The notes below the pieces were generated by a model. It saw only the letters and a program-made list of their open reading frames with translations. It had not been told where the DNA came from and ran no database searches. A DNA stretch of 64,000 nucleotides from positions 118,505,309-118,569,308 of the forward strand of contig OX638368.1 of NCBI GenBank assembly GCA_951812925.1, given 5' to 3'. Of this stretch, positions 47,801-57,000 are shown piece by piece. Every line of letters begins with the position of its first letter. Positions within the stretch are counted from its first letter, which is position 1. The position numbers were made by a program, and so were the translations under genes. Source of the DNA: Calliopum simillimum. Lineage: Eukaryota; Arthropoda; Insecta; Diptera; Lauxaniidae.

Positions 47801-49195
47801 AATGTCTATACGGGGCGTTCCGCGTACGCGAAAACTCCTCTCTCTCTCTCAATTTACTCAATTAGCGTACGCGAAACTCAATTAGCGTACGCGAAATCCA
47901 GTGAAGTTTTTTCCCCCGGGGAACTTGATTAATTTATGTACTGATCCGCGGCCGAAGGCCGCCGCGAAGCCGGTGTTGGATGTCTGACGGGTTGAAATCC
48001 TGAGCTGCGGCCGCAGGCCGCCCTCTTACCCCTACTTTTATGTAAAATTACTGTTGTAACGAAGATGCGTCCCGGGGGAAAAAACTTCACTGGATTTCGC
48101 GTACGCTAATTGAGCAAAATGAGAGAGAGAGAGGAGTTTTCGCGTACGCGGAACGCCCCGTATAGACAGACTCTTTGTTTTATTCTGTAGTTAAACCCAT
48201 TATCCATTGAAAAGCGACATGCGGTGCAATTGAGAAGAAGGAAGTCTCGAAATACTTTTGGCTGAAGGTTGTTTTTATTTACGGCTCTTGATATCAGAAA
48301 CTCCGGTCAAATTACAAAGCCTGCAAAAGCTTTTTTAATTTTTGACTTTCATTTTCGCAAATTGCAGATACCCGTCTTATCTTAAATCGATAGAAAGAAG
48401 AGAATTGCGCAAACATCTGTGAGCAATAGTGTATTAAACTTTAGTTCCAAGTTTTTTCTTATGTAGATAGTTTTCGCTTGGAACTATAGTTGTTCCTTTA
48501 CTATTCTTGCGATTACAGAAAACTATTATTATTTTTTGTTTCATTTTCGCTCTTAGAATGCTGTTCAAAAGTTTTTTATACCTAGCGGACTAAATATCTT
48601 CATGTTACAAGTGCTATATAATTGATATTCTTTTTTTAAAAACAGTCATTACTCACTTAAACTAATTTTTCCACCAAAGATTGTCCCTTTGTCGAAAGCA
48701 TCTTTCCATTTAAATGGAATTTGCAACTCGTTAACAGGAATTTTCGTCTCCAAAGCACAAATTTGATCATAGTAGCTGAAAAATACACATAAAAAACAAA
48801 TCACATAAAAAACCAGTTCACATGAATAATCAATTGTATACGAAAGACAACCTGATAAAATTAAAGATTACTTAATCAGTGGTATTTTTTATATTTTGCT
48901 ATGAGTCATATTAATTTTGATTTCCACTATCCCCCACTTTCACTTTTAGTTTCTATAGTTTCTCAAAAAAGTCCCAAACTCACGCATAGACCACCTCAAG
49001 TGATGCTTCGGTTTTTTCAAAGAATTTCCAAATTGCGGTATTGCGTTGTTTTGCAAAATCATTCACTGCCTCCGAATAGATGGTCTTGTCCGCGGGAGTG
49101 GCACTACTGTAGGTACTTTGGATTAGATTATTAAGAGGCTTAACAATGTCCACTTCAGAAGGCTTCTTTAGCGGCACTCCTATTAATTTCGACAT
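35872..49195 (-). CDS. ALiX: ALIX / PDCD6-interacting protein (Bro1 domain)
   Basis: An ESCRT-associated adaptor for endosomal sorting, membrane scission and cytokinesis. Seven coding exons, 48984-49195, 48657-48775, 47198-47479, 42228-43177, 39139-39778, 38882-39079 and 35872-35990, sum to 2520 nt (839 residues); every junction is GT-AG and in frame. The Bro1 domain opens at [20 protein letters not shown] and includes [20 protein letters not shown] and [11 protein letters not shown]. The V-shaped coiled-coil region follows ([20 protein letters not shown] through [17 protein letters not shown]). The last two exons encode a Pro/Tyr-rich tail ([20 protein letters not shown] ... NQQKPPGW stop). 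Introns host several elements: 43255-44307 and 44356-45659 in intron 3, 47804-48167 in intron 2, and the Fanzor ORF on the opposite strand in intron 6. Length matches fly ALIX (~836). Confidence 0.95.
36084..36371 (+). pseudogene. Duplicated piece of HSPBAP1 (end of intron 1 and part of exon 2)
   Basis: Nearly identical to 34591-34906 except for a ~29-bp deletion near 36182 and a few substitutions. It includes the splice acceptor and [20 protein letters not shown] codons, then stops abruptly at ...TTTTTATTC and joins unrelated DNA. It is oriented like the Fanzor ORF and lies ~650 bp upstream of it. Confidence 0.88.
36372..36565 (-). pseudogene. Orphan coiled-coil exon fragment
   Basis: The minus strand has an acceptor-like TTTGCAATTGCCAG followed by an open frame [20 protein letters not shown], then [15 protein letters not shown] and [13 protein letters not shown], up to the junction with the HSPBAP1 duplicate. 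The heptad-like, Lys/Glu/Gln-rich sequence looks like an exon of a coiled-coil protein. Its last part ([11 protein letters not shown]...KIVVV) resembles minus-strand sequence near 29730-29800 upstream of HSPBAP1. No parent gene is recognised. Confidence 0.35.
37019..38704 (+). CDS. Fanzor-type (eukaryotic TnpB-like) RNA-guided nuclease
   Basis: Fanzors are eukaryotic relatives of TnpB that cut DNA guided by an RNA made from the element's 3' end. One open exon of 561 residues is read from the ATG at 37019; an open frame without ATG reaches 36959, so an upstream exon is possible. A basic SKRKKN (residues 2-7) may be a nuclear signal. Middle: [20 protein letters not shown] (~221-240) and [14 protein letters not shown] (~284-297), like the Fanzor wedge and pre-RuvC strand. 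Ruv[13 protein letters not shown] with Asp331. Ruv[12 protein letters not shown] (Glu462) or the displaced Glu496 in [11 protein letters not shown]. The zinc knuckle has CLC at 506-508 and FCPNC at 521-525; the first half lacks the usual C-x-x-C. Ruv[14 protein letters not shown] with Asp532. No stop or frameshift. Whether it is a live transposon gene or domesticated is open. Confidence 0.85.
   Translation: MSKRKKNIDGETVAAASQKDDIVVVKKCLSNCCYNQQVLQKIRQDVTEMSNLIVEASRLIHFSLMKSWADGVFTQSKPRFLDNFYCLLKGARAKYDLDAEYKEIRQAAGLKLYDKSYRSNLFVDAAAQYDVIFCNNIWMLAYTRVRKYFRRRAPEIKSYTTLDYLFNKKSSELPNEDLLEMLRADLKWDGHKFYTIKSEPWKYISFFYYLSKFNETNNWKNFALIPIYKHGAHHIRYDSLAFHNLLNSLKLIPAGSKKWKLFNRDVEWRKYFKFPETATKKLNYSMTTDSFAVSFSMLKLKKQNNNDCQTLSSTSPEQQGQNNYSTKIGLDPGLRLILAGVRYSSDGQGGMLRETIILKNSYYHNECGFADRRRKLQKYTKTMTALTTEEQQSSPMSCIHFQEYTRIQLKCFTEKQRIFLHPKVTRLKFQKYICVEKAYHMIAKEILGNVPGPKLVCVGSTEIAANSPIRGYRRAPHKKIVDKFRIHGAHVVLVNEFRTTKLSANCLCENITSKSPHRYQFCPNCHTSWNRDVNAGVNILYLGECMLKINDMTKDEKFCRK
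38736..38840 (+). ncRNA. Candidate Fanzor right end / guide RNA scaffold region
   Basis: Begins 32 bp after the Fanzor stop and is nearly identical to 2484-2583. It ends in a hairpin, TTTAACTCT-CTC-AGAGTTAAA. In TnpB and Fanzor systems the guide RNA scaffold comes from the 3' end of the element, so position, conservation and terminal hairpin fit. There is no expression evidence; it could instead be an unrelated repeat inserted next to the ORF. Confidence 0.4.
40388..40850. repeat. Foldback with ~22-bp tandem units in ALIX intron 4
   Basis: The right arm (40670-40835) is a run of imperfect GGTTTAAATTGATTTGGAAA units; the left arm (40427-40505) carries their complement (CAATTTAAACCTTTTCAACA). 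Near the middle lies the inverted pair TGTTAAATCAACATGTTAAA (40541) and TTTAACATGTCGATTTAACA (40592). No coding value: frames reading [12 protein letters not shown] are repeat artefacts. Confidence 0.6.
40851..42227. other. ALIX intron 4 remainder, no gene seen
   Basis: AT-rich with a few GC-rich runs (GGGCCCGGAGG near 41190, GGGCCCGGGGG near 41810). No exon, repeat family or RNA is recognised. Confidence 0.35.
43255..44307. mobile_element. Palindromic-end element, CACAGTGCGAAATTT ends
   Basis: Inverted ends CACAGTGCGAAATTTTCAGA (with TAGCGGAACTT further in) and the complement at 44275-44307 are flanked by a 5-bp duplication CACCG (43250-43254, 44308-44312). Inside, GGGGTTATTATACCCCCCAT recalls a degenerate unit of the ~135-bp repeat family. 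No transposase. It lies in ALIX intron 3. Confidence 0.65.
44356..45659. mobile_element. AGCCCAGG foldback element, copy 4
   Basis: Ends AGCCCAGGAAAATAAGACG and TCTTATTTTCCTGGGCT; the arms are almost perfectly inverted, making this the cleanest copy. Flanks can be read as TTATTTAT (8 bp) if the terminal T/A is counted as part of the element. In ALIX intron 3. Confidence 0.85.
45660..47197. other. ALIX intron 3 remainder with an inverted dispersed repeat
   Basis: 46365-46470 and 46735-46810 are inverted copies of the sequence at 13035-13160 (TCATTTAGGAGTCTTTTTGA; AAACAGTGAGTCGAACAATA complement), forming a loose foldback. Long A runs occur near 45825 and 46215. No gene. Confidence 0.45.
47804..48167. 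mobile_element. Palindrome with CGTACGCG motifs and shared GC-rich core
   Basis: The arms read GTCTATACGGGGCGTTCCGC then GTACGCGAAAACTCC and TC-repeats, inverted at the right end. GCGTACGCG-type palindromes recur. The core 47942-48050 is nearly the same GC-rich double-hairpin block as at 16878-16980. The flanking duplication is ambiguous (TATA at most). In ALIX intron 2. Confidence 0.7.
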
Positions 49196-49454
49196 TGTAT
49201 GCTAATTCGTTAGTTTAAACAGCGGAAAAATAGTAATCACGTCGTGGAAATCAACTTAACTTCACCAAAAACCCGGATTAATTAAATTTTTTTCAGTTTT
49301 CAACCGATGACGAACTTTATCTCCAATTATTTTGACGTTCCTTTGTTGTTCGTTACCAGTTGTTACCATACCAGTTGTTTACCAGCTGTGCAGTGTTGCC
49401 AGAATTTATTTGGAGATGATGTACCAGAACCGCGAGAAATGGTACTTAAAATTT

Positions 49455-49600
49455 ATATTTTTGGTGTTGATAGTGCGTTTCTATCGGAAATATATGAGGT
49501 GATTTAGCCGTAACTCACCTCATTCATCATGTTTTAAACGTCAAATAAATCTGGAAACTACCGTAAATCACATCATAAATCTGCGGTGGTGCTTTTGGTC
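49455..49600. mobile_element. Small MITE related to 29503-29622
   Basis: Contains CGTAACTCACCTCATTCATC and GTTTTAAACGTCAAATAAAT, the complement of the inner part of 29503-29622, with TTTCTATCGG and CTGCGGTGG at the ends. Just upstream of ALIX. Confidence 0.45.
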
Positions 49601-50059
49601 AAGGGGCCTCCCATGCAAAATTTAGGTAGAAATATCAATTTTGTATGGGTGGCACCTGAAGAGGTTGGAAAAAAGGGACTAGTGCAGTGGTCGGCAAAAT
49701 TTAAGAGAGAGAATTTTTGTTTGAGAGAAAGTAGATAGAAGATGAAAAGTATAGACAGAAATAGATAGATTTTTGCATGCAAAATTGTGCTATAGAATGC
49801 GGATCCCTGGACTAGTGTGTTCAATAAAAAAAATTGAGGAGGAAAAATCAATGGATATCGGTGAACATTTTCTCCTCTCCCGGCAATGAGGAATTTTATT
49901 ATTGTTTTTTATCAAAATTTTGTAAAGGAGCCCCTCAAGGGGTGAAAAAAAGGGGATGCATGTTCAAAAGAAATGTTGTGCAGGAAAAATTAATGGGGGT
50001 CTGTGAAAATGTTTTTCTTCTTCCGGCAACGAGGGTTCTTAGTGCCGTTTAGCTCACTT

Positions 50060-51444
50060 TTTTTTTAAGTAAAAAAGTGAAATGAAAATAGTTCATATAA
50101 ATTTGGGCGATAATCATTTTGGAAGTAACACCCAAAATTTATTTATACGACCTACCTACCCATACAAAAAATATATTGAAACTGCAACTTTAGGAGTATT
50201 TTTCACGACAATGCAACCAAAATACACACAAATACTACGAATTGTAAGCGCAAGCTTTGAGAAAAAATTGGGTGAATTTGGACAACGGGGCGTGGCACCA
50301 CCCATATAAGCAAAATCTTGAAAACGGTATACTGATAACGTTTCTTCAGATAATTGAACTAAATTTTACTCAGATACTTAGGACGATAAATGCAAGCTCT
50401 CAACATAAAACTGGGATAAGAGGGCGTGGCACCTCCCATATAAGCAAAAGCTTCAAAACGCTATACAGAAAGCGTTTTTGAGATAATCGAACTCAGACAC
50501 TAAGAACTATAAATGCAAGCTCTGAGCAAAAACTGGGTGAATTCGGACAAGAGGGCGTGGCACCTCCCATATAAGAAAAAGTTTCAAAATGCTATACTGA
50601 GAGATTTTTGAGATAATCCAACTAAATATCACTCAAATACTAAGAACTGTAGTAGTATGCTCTTAGATAAAACAAGACGAACTCGGACAAGAGGGTTTGG
50701 CACCTCCCATATGAGCAAAATTTTCAAAATACTGCAGTGTAATGTATTTAATGTTTGGCCAGGCCAATGGTTACACCCTTACTAGTTTTAAATTGTTTTT
50801 TACCAAGTTGTTCAAAATATATATGCCTTTAAAAAACTTTCTCCAATAACTCCGTTGGTTTTACGAATTTCGAAAAATGGAACTAAGAAAAGCTGTTCAG
50901 AATAGTCCCAGAAATCTTACATTTTCCGGTGTTCTATCGATTACTGCCCACCCTATTTATTCTTGACCAGCGTCACCTACTAGGCAAGATAATTCAATGA
51001 AATTTGATGCACTGCCTCCGTCGTCAAAGTAATCTCGTGGGATTGGAAATGAGCGAAATCGGTCAACGGTCACGCCTACCGCGTTCAAAACGGAATATTA
51101 ATGCCATTATTTACGATAACGCAAGCAAAATGCACATAATTATTGTACTAGGGAAAGTAAGTACAAGATTCGGGCAAAAACTAGGCGAATTCGGAAGAGA
51201 AGGCGTGACACCTCCCATATAAATAAAAGTTTCAAAATGCTGTACTGAAAGCGTTTTTTGAGATAATCCAACCAAATTTCGCTCAAACACTAAGGACAGT
51301 AGATGCAAGCTCTAAAACAAAACTAAGTGAATTCGGACAAGAGGGCGTGGCACCCCCCATATAAGCAATTGTTTTAAAATGCTATACTGAAAGCGTTATT
51401 TGAGATAATCCAACCAAATTTCACTTAAACACTAAGGACAGTAA
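50060..51444. repeat. Second array of the ~135-bp repeat
   Basis: Units marked by GAGGGCGTGGCACCTCCCAT begin near 50287, 50420, 50552 and 50692, then GGCCAGGCCAATGGTTACAC and CCTTACTAG. A further partial copy starts near 50960 (CAGCGTCACCTACTAGGCAA) with units near 51199 and 51342. Same family as 26913-27815. Confidence 0.72.
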
Positions 51445-52028
51445 CTGCCGTAAAATTATAAAAAGACGCAACTCCTTTTTCATAGTTTTGAGAAAATCTA
51501 AATTTTATTTTTATTCAGAAAAGGCAGCAACTTCTCTTTCTTATAAAATCTATTTCATTTTTCATCTTTTTTATATGGATTTTTTTTTTTTTTTTGATTA
51601 TTAAAACTAAGGTTGGCCGAACATTAAGTTCATATTGCCAGGTTGTATCCAATTGTAAATTTCTTAATTAAAATATATTTTTATCTATTTTAGGTTATAA
51701 TTATAAGTCTCATTTCATAACCTTGAAAAAGATACATGAAATGGCTCTAACGAACAGACACGCTGACGACTACACGACGAAAAACACGTCTGCACTCGGC
51801 AGCATACAAAACGGAAGAGGTTTATATGGATTTATGATTTTAATTTTGAAAAATATGAAAACAGGGTGTAGTGTTTACAATTCTTTATTTGCAATTTGCA
51901 AGAGAAGTGGAAAACGTAAAAAATTGGCGATTGGACTAAAATATAGATAAAAAATTGCTTAATCCGATGGGGAAATTAAGTTTAAAAGGCCGTAACTTAA
52001 GTTGCGGCCTTATATATATTTACGGCAG
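51445..52028. mobile_element. 584-bp MITE with CTGCCGTAAA ends
   Basis: Ten-base inverted ends CTGCCGTAAA and TTTACGGCAG are flanked by GTAA on both sides (51441-51444, 52029-52032). It interrupts a unit of the ~135-bp repeat, and removing it with one GTAA restores AGGACAGTAAGTGCAAGCTC-like unit sequence. The open frame at 51723-51950 has no recognised domain. Superfamily unknown. Confidence 0.72.
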
Positions 52029-52255
52029 GTAAGTGCAAGCTCTGAGGAAAAACAAGGCGAACTCGAACAAGAATTCGTTATTTGCGGTAATGAAACCAAA
52101 TTTCGCAAATATACTTGGAATAGTTAGTGAAAGATCTGAGCAAAAATTATTTGAATTCGTTCAAGAGGGCGTGATACCTCCCGAAAAATGTTCAAAATAC
52201 TACGGAGTAGGGTATTTAATTTTTGGCTAGGCCAAATGTAACACTCTTACTAGTT
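52029..52255. repeat. End of the second ~135-bp repeat array
   Basis: Continues the interrupted unit, then GAGGGCGTGATACCTCCCG (52161) and the family's end sequence GGCCAAATGTAACACTCTTA then CTAG. Confidence 0.65.
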
Positions 52256-54094
52256 TTAACTTAATGCCATCAGTTCTTTATCTTACATCTTTACATTAAT
52301 CCGTTATATCCTGTTTTTGTGGGTCAGTTTGACCCCTGTTCCCAAGAAAAAAAGGTTATAATGGGTTAAAATACTACACAAAATATTCTACGGAAAATTT
52401 AATTAGGGGTTACCGAAGTCAAGTAATGTTTAAAACTAATAATAATAATATGTAAAAAATTTAATTAACATAAAATGTGTGAGGTCTTTATTGATATTGA
52501 CGGTTTTTTGGCTTTAGTGATAAAGTTTCGACATTTTAACATTTGGCAACTATTAGTGAAATTTTATAGCAAATGTTTCTGTGGTCCATATTGATATTCC
52601 TCCGTTTAAGGGCTAATTTTTGTACCGTTTTGAGAAATAGTCAAAAATTACCCATTTGTGTAGAGGGTTAAAGTTTTCTACAAAAATATTTCCCTTAACT
52701 TTCTCCATAAGTCTTCAGAAGACATGATATACCTCAGACGTAAGGATCGTAAAAATTAGTGTGTCAACTCATCACATGTATAGATAACTTCAAAGACCGA
52801 TTAAAAAGAATTTCGATTCAGAAATTCGCGATGACACGCATAACTCAATTTTAGCTATATTTTCAGAATATATTGGCTTTTTTCAGTTGTGCAAAATCGC
52901 GTCGGACGGTGTTTTGAAAGTTTTAGAACTCTTATTTACGAATCTGGTTTTTTTTCTATCGTATCAAAATTTTGAGCTATCCTTATTGCAAAGACATGAA
53001 AACGATGTTTTCAGGCTGATTGCGCATTTACAGGAAATATTCCAATTAATATTCGCCAAACCACAATCTTCCACATAAAACTATCCCTCCTAACTTTTCG
53101 AGTTATCAGTCAAAGAAGTAAAGGTATTTCCATATAAAGGACTATATTATAAATGAATCATACTATTTACTTTAGGTCTTGTATAACTTCAAATATGGCA
53201 CAAAACAGCGATTTTTCATTTTGAACATCTTAGTAAGGATTCGCACCCTTATAGACTAGAACTATGTAATTTATATAAATGACAAACTAACAAACGAATC
53301 AATCAAGTTGAATTGCATATTTAAAATTGTTGCCATTTCTAAGAAATTGATCAAACATTGGAGTAGTGTTGACCTTTTTTTTTTATTGCTAACGCTAACG
53401 TCATTTTTGCACGGTACGCCGCTGACTATGGCGTGCACTTGTTGCATTTGCACCTAAATTTGACATATTCGACTAATTTCAACATATCAGTCATATTCTG
53501 AAATCTGATTCACTTCGAAAACGGAATTAAATCAATCTTTTAGTTCTCTACATTGCGACAAATAAGACGGCATCGGAATTGTATTTCAAGAAATAAAATT
53601 TGCTATCGGTTCATGTAAGATTAACCGAAACATAAATCCAATTTGGTGTTAATAATCGAATTACGAAACACCTTAAATCGAATTCACTTCCACTTCCGAT
53701 CGAAATCGGATTTCAGAACATGTTTGATTGGATTTATCCGACTTTTTGAGTGGAAGTTCAGGAAGTTATTATTCAATATAAATAAATTATCTTCAAAAGC
53801 AGGTATTTTTCTATTTGAGTAAACTTGATCAATTTATTTTCGACTAATTTATTTCTATATAATTTCATTATTAGTTACACATATTTTTTTAAAATTCAGG
53901 AGATAGTTATGTATGTATTCAAAACTGCATGTTTAGCGTGGTTAAAAAGCAATATTTTATATAATTTTAATTATTCAACATTTTAATATTATTCTCTCTA
54001 CTTTCATGTTTTTGCCATAGACAAATGGATGAACTTGTTAGACAATAAAAATATTTCAATAATTCCAAAGTGTGGGTAGTTATAATAAAAAAAT
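52256..54094. other. No gene seen; includes the 3' flank of Barentsz
   Basis: AT-rich intergenic DNA. 53465-53745 is rich in TTCGATT/AATCGAA-type motifs and may be a decayed repeat. The last ~250 bp before 54095 probably hold the Barentsz 3' UTR. Confidence 0.35.
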
Positions 54095-57000
54095 TCAAAT
54101 TGTTTCTTTAGCACTTGCTGTAGCTGCATTATTGTTATCGTTAGTAGACTCGATATTGCTCAGTTTTTCAGTTGAATGATCTTCACTTTGAGATGTATTC
54201 ACATTTCCTTGAGCAGGGATTCCTTCCCCTCCAACGGTAACATTTCCATCGGTTAAAGGAGATGAGCTCTTTCTTGGTTGAGTGGGTGGGGGTTGGTACA
54301 CCGGTCGTTGTACAAACATATTATCTATTATATGATCTATATTTTCGGCGCTACCAATTGGTGCTGTCTCTTTTGATAAGGACATAGAGTCCATTAGGTT
54401 GCTACGTTGTTTACTTTTTTCCGAAGGCGGAAGTATGGGAATAGCATTAGTAGGACGCCTTTGTGGCAATACTACAGGACGCGAAGTAGTCTGAGCTGGA
54501 GGTACGAAATATGTGGTACCCCCTACTGTATTATAGTTTTGATAATTGGCATAATTTTGATAGCCTGGTTGCCCTGGTGCAGGTGGTGCGGAATTAGGTG
54601 CCGCTTGTGGACTAGCAGCGACCGGATTGGGACCAACATATGGTAATGGTCCAGTGGCAGGAACTGCTGCACTTGCGCTTACTGCTTGTGGCGGTGGTGG
54701 TGGTGAAGTGTATGTCATAGATGTCATAGGAGCTGCAGGTGCAGCTGTTGGCGTGTTTTGCAAATAGTTAGTTGGTTGTTGAGCGTATTGCGCCGCTTGA
54801 GGCGCCTGCGCATTAGCGGCGCTTGCGGTATACGCGTCAGGAGCAGTTACGTAATAAGCAGTTGTTGCACCGTGTTGTTGCTGTGTCGGTGGAGGTTGTG
54901 GTACCGCTGCATATGCAGTTGGAGGTGGTTTTTGCTGACCAGACTGTTGTGATGAAACCTGTAGGGCCTGCATCTGTGCCTGCAGATTTTCCTGATGATA
55001 GAGATGCATTATATTTGCCTGCAATAGCTGCTGATCTATCAGTGGTTGCGGTGGCTGCTGCTGCTGAATGTGCAGCTGCTGTAGCTGCTGTTGGTGTTGA
55101 TCCAAGTTTTGAGTATCATGTTGAGACCGACGAATACTGGAATATCTTTTGGGGCGTCCCTGGTCTTGATGATTAACAGCTGCGGCTGCTGCGGCAGCTG
55201 ATAGAGACAATTGTTGCTGCTGTTGAGCAAGTAATAGACTTGCGGCTTGTTGTTGTTGCTGTTGACCTACCAACTGATTTTGATTTGCCAGAGCGTGCAT
55301 TTGTATACTCCCGACGTGGCTGGGATCATTGCGATTTTGGACCTGCTGCAAACGTGCTGACAAATTCGAAGTGGGTGTGGACTTTGTTATATGGGGACGT
55401 GAATTCTGATTTGAGGACTGTGCCGCCAAGTGCTGATGCTGTTGCAATTGAGCAAACTGTGCATCAAGATTTGCGTTATAGACATCGCCTTGCGAGTGTG
55501 ATTGAGATGATCTATTAGACTGTGCCTGCGTCTTAACAGAGTTGGGTCGAATTTGTTCGTTTGGTATTTGAGACGTGTTTTGCAATTGCTGCGAGCGTAA
55601 TTGTGTCTGTTGTTGTTGTTGTTCCAAGCGATTACCCACAGATGAGTGATTTTGCTCTAAACGATTTCCCACAGACGATGGTATTTGCGACTGATTGGAA
55701 CGTTGCTTATTTTTAAATTCCATGGCAGCTTGCCGTCCAACTGGTTGGGACCGCCCGTAATTCTTATTTTTGTTGTTGCCCAGACTTTTACGTTGATTAT
55801 CACCACCACCACCACCACCACCACCACCACCACCAGCACCTCCGTGTTCGCGACGCTCACCCGATCGCGAAGACCTATGTTGCCTTTCCTGCGCAGCCAT
55901 TGCTGTACCCCCTTGCCGATTTCGCTCAAGACGGTTCTCTTTTTCCTCACGCACGTTGTTATTGTGTGTTTTTCGTGGTTTTGTGCGTTCGTTTAGTGCC
56001 GGAAAATCGGCTGGACGAGGTGGTTTCCTTTGAGTGTTACTAGCCTTAAGGTAAGCCGTTTCATCTTCCCAATTACGCGAATACTTACTGGGTCCTCTAC
56101 CATAACGACGACGCCTTCGCGCTCTCGGCGGTGCATCTTCATTGCGTATATCGTAACCGTAGGCATTTACAAGCTCTGTTCGAGATTTAGGCGCTTGCTC
56201 AGTTGCTTCAAAGCGATCATGGGTCCAGCGATCTACTCCAGAAGCTGGTTGCCACTTTTTCATTGTTTTTGATGCTTGTGCTATAGCAGTGGGAGACTGC
56301 TGCGAATTTGTACCACTGCCGGTAACTATTTCACAGATATCTCCAGAATCACTGCTTTGATTAGATGGACCTTCTGCGCCCTCAGCTGTACGATCGTCAT
56401 GTTCGTAGAATGTACCACGCTTAGGTATATATTGTGGGTTACTGCGATCTTCATCAACTTTCTTTTGGACATCGTCCGTTTTATCTATTCCTGCAGCGTC
56501 TAAAGCTCGTTGGTGTTGCGCGTTATCGCCATCATCTTCCTCATCATCATCATCGGAAATGCTCTCACCATCTTTGATAATAGCGAATTTTTCGAGAAGA
56601 TGAATAAAGCCAAACAAAAAGAAAATACATTAAATTTATTTTAATCCACTTATAGCCCAGGAAAATTAGACGAAAAAAGAGCTGCTGTGCGAAATAATTC
56701 CAAGTGAATTTTTTTCACCGGAATTATATTTATTTATGCATGGTTAATAATGTGTAAAAAGTCCATTGAAGTCCATTGTTCGCATAAAAAGTTATTCGGG
56801 CTCAAATGTCGCTAAAATCGGTTTTTTGCAAATATCTCGCTAACGCAAACTTTTACAGAAAGATTTTTCTCCACAATTTTGTAACACAGGAAATTTTCTA
56901 TGTGAAGATGTAAAAAACGTTATCGTGTAGCTTATAGTTTAGGAGATAACCCAATTTAAAAAGTTGTTTACAGTTTTTATATGTAAATGATACGTATAAG

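Noticed and set aside
50287..50700. CRISPR-like array
   Set aside because: Units are ~135 bp, imperfect, with no short direct repeat plus unique spacer pattern; eukaryotic interspersed repeat.
54407..56503. Many plus-strand and alternate-frame ORFs across Barentsz exon 2
   Set aside because: Shadows of the long, repeat-rich coding exon on the other strand.
56572..56617. Start of Barentsz at MFGFIHLLEKF
   Set aside because: This is intron read-through; the acceptor CAAAG at 56572 joins exon 1 (59804-60032) in frame, and the upstream residues are not conserved-looking.
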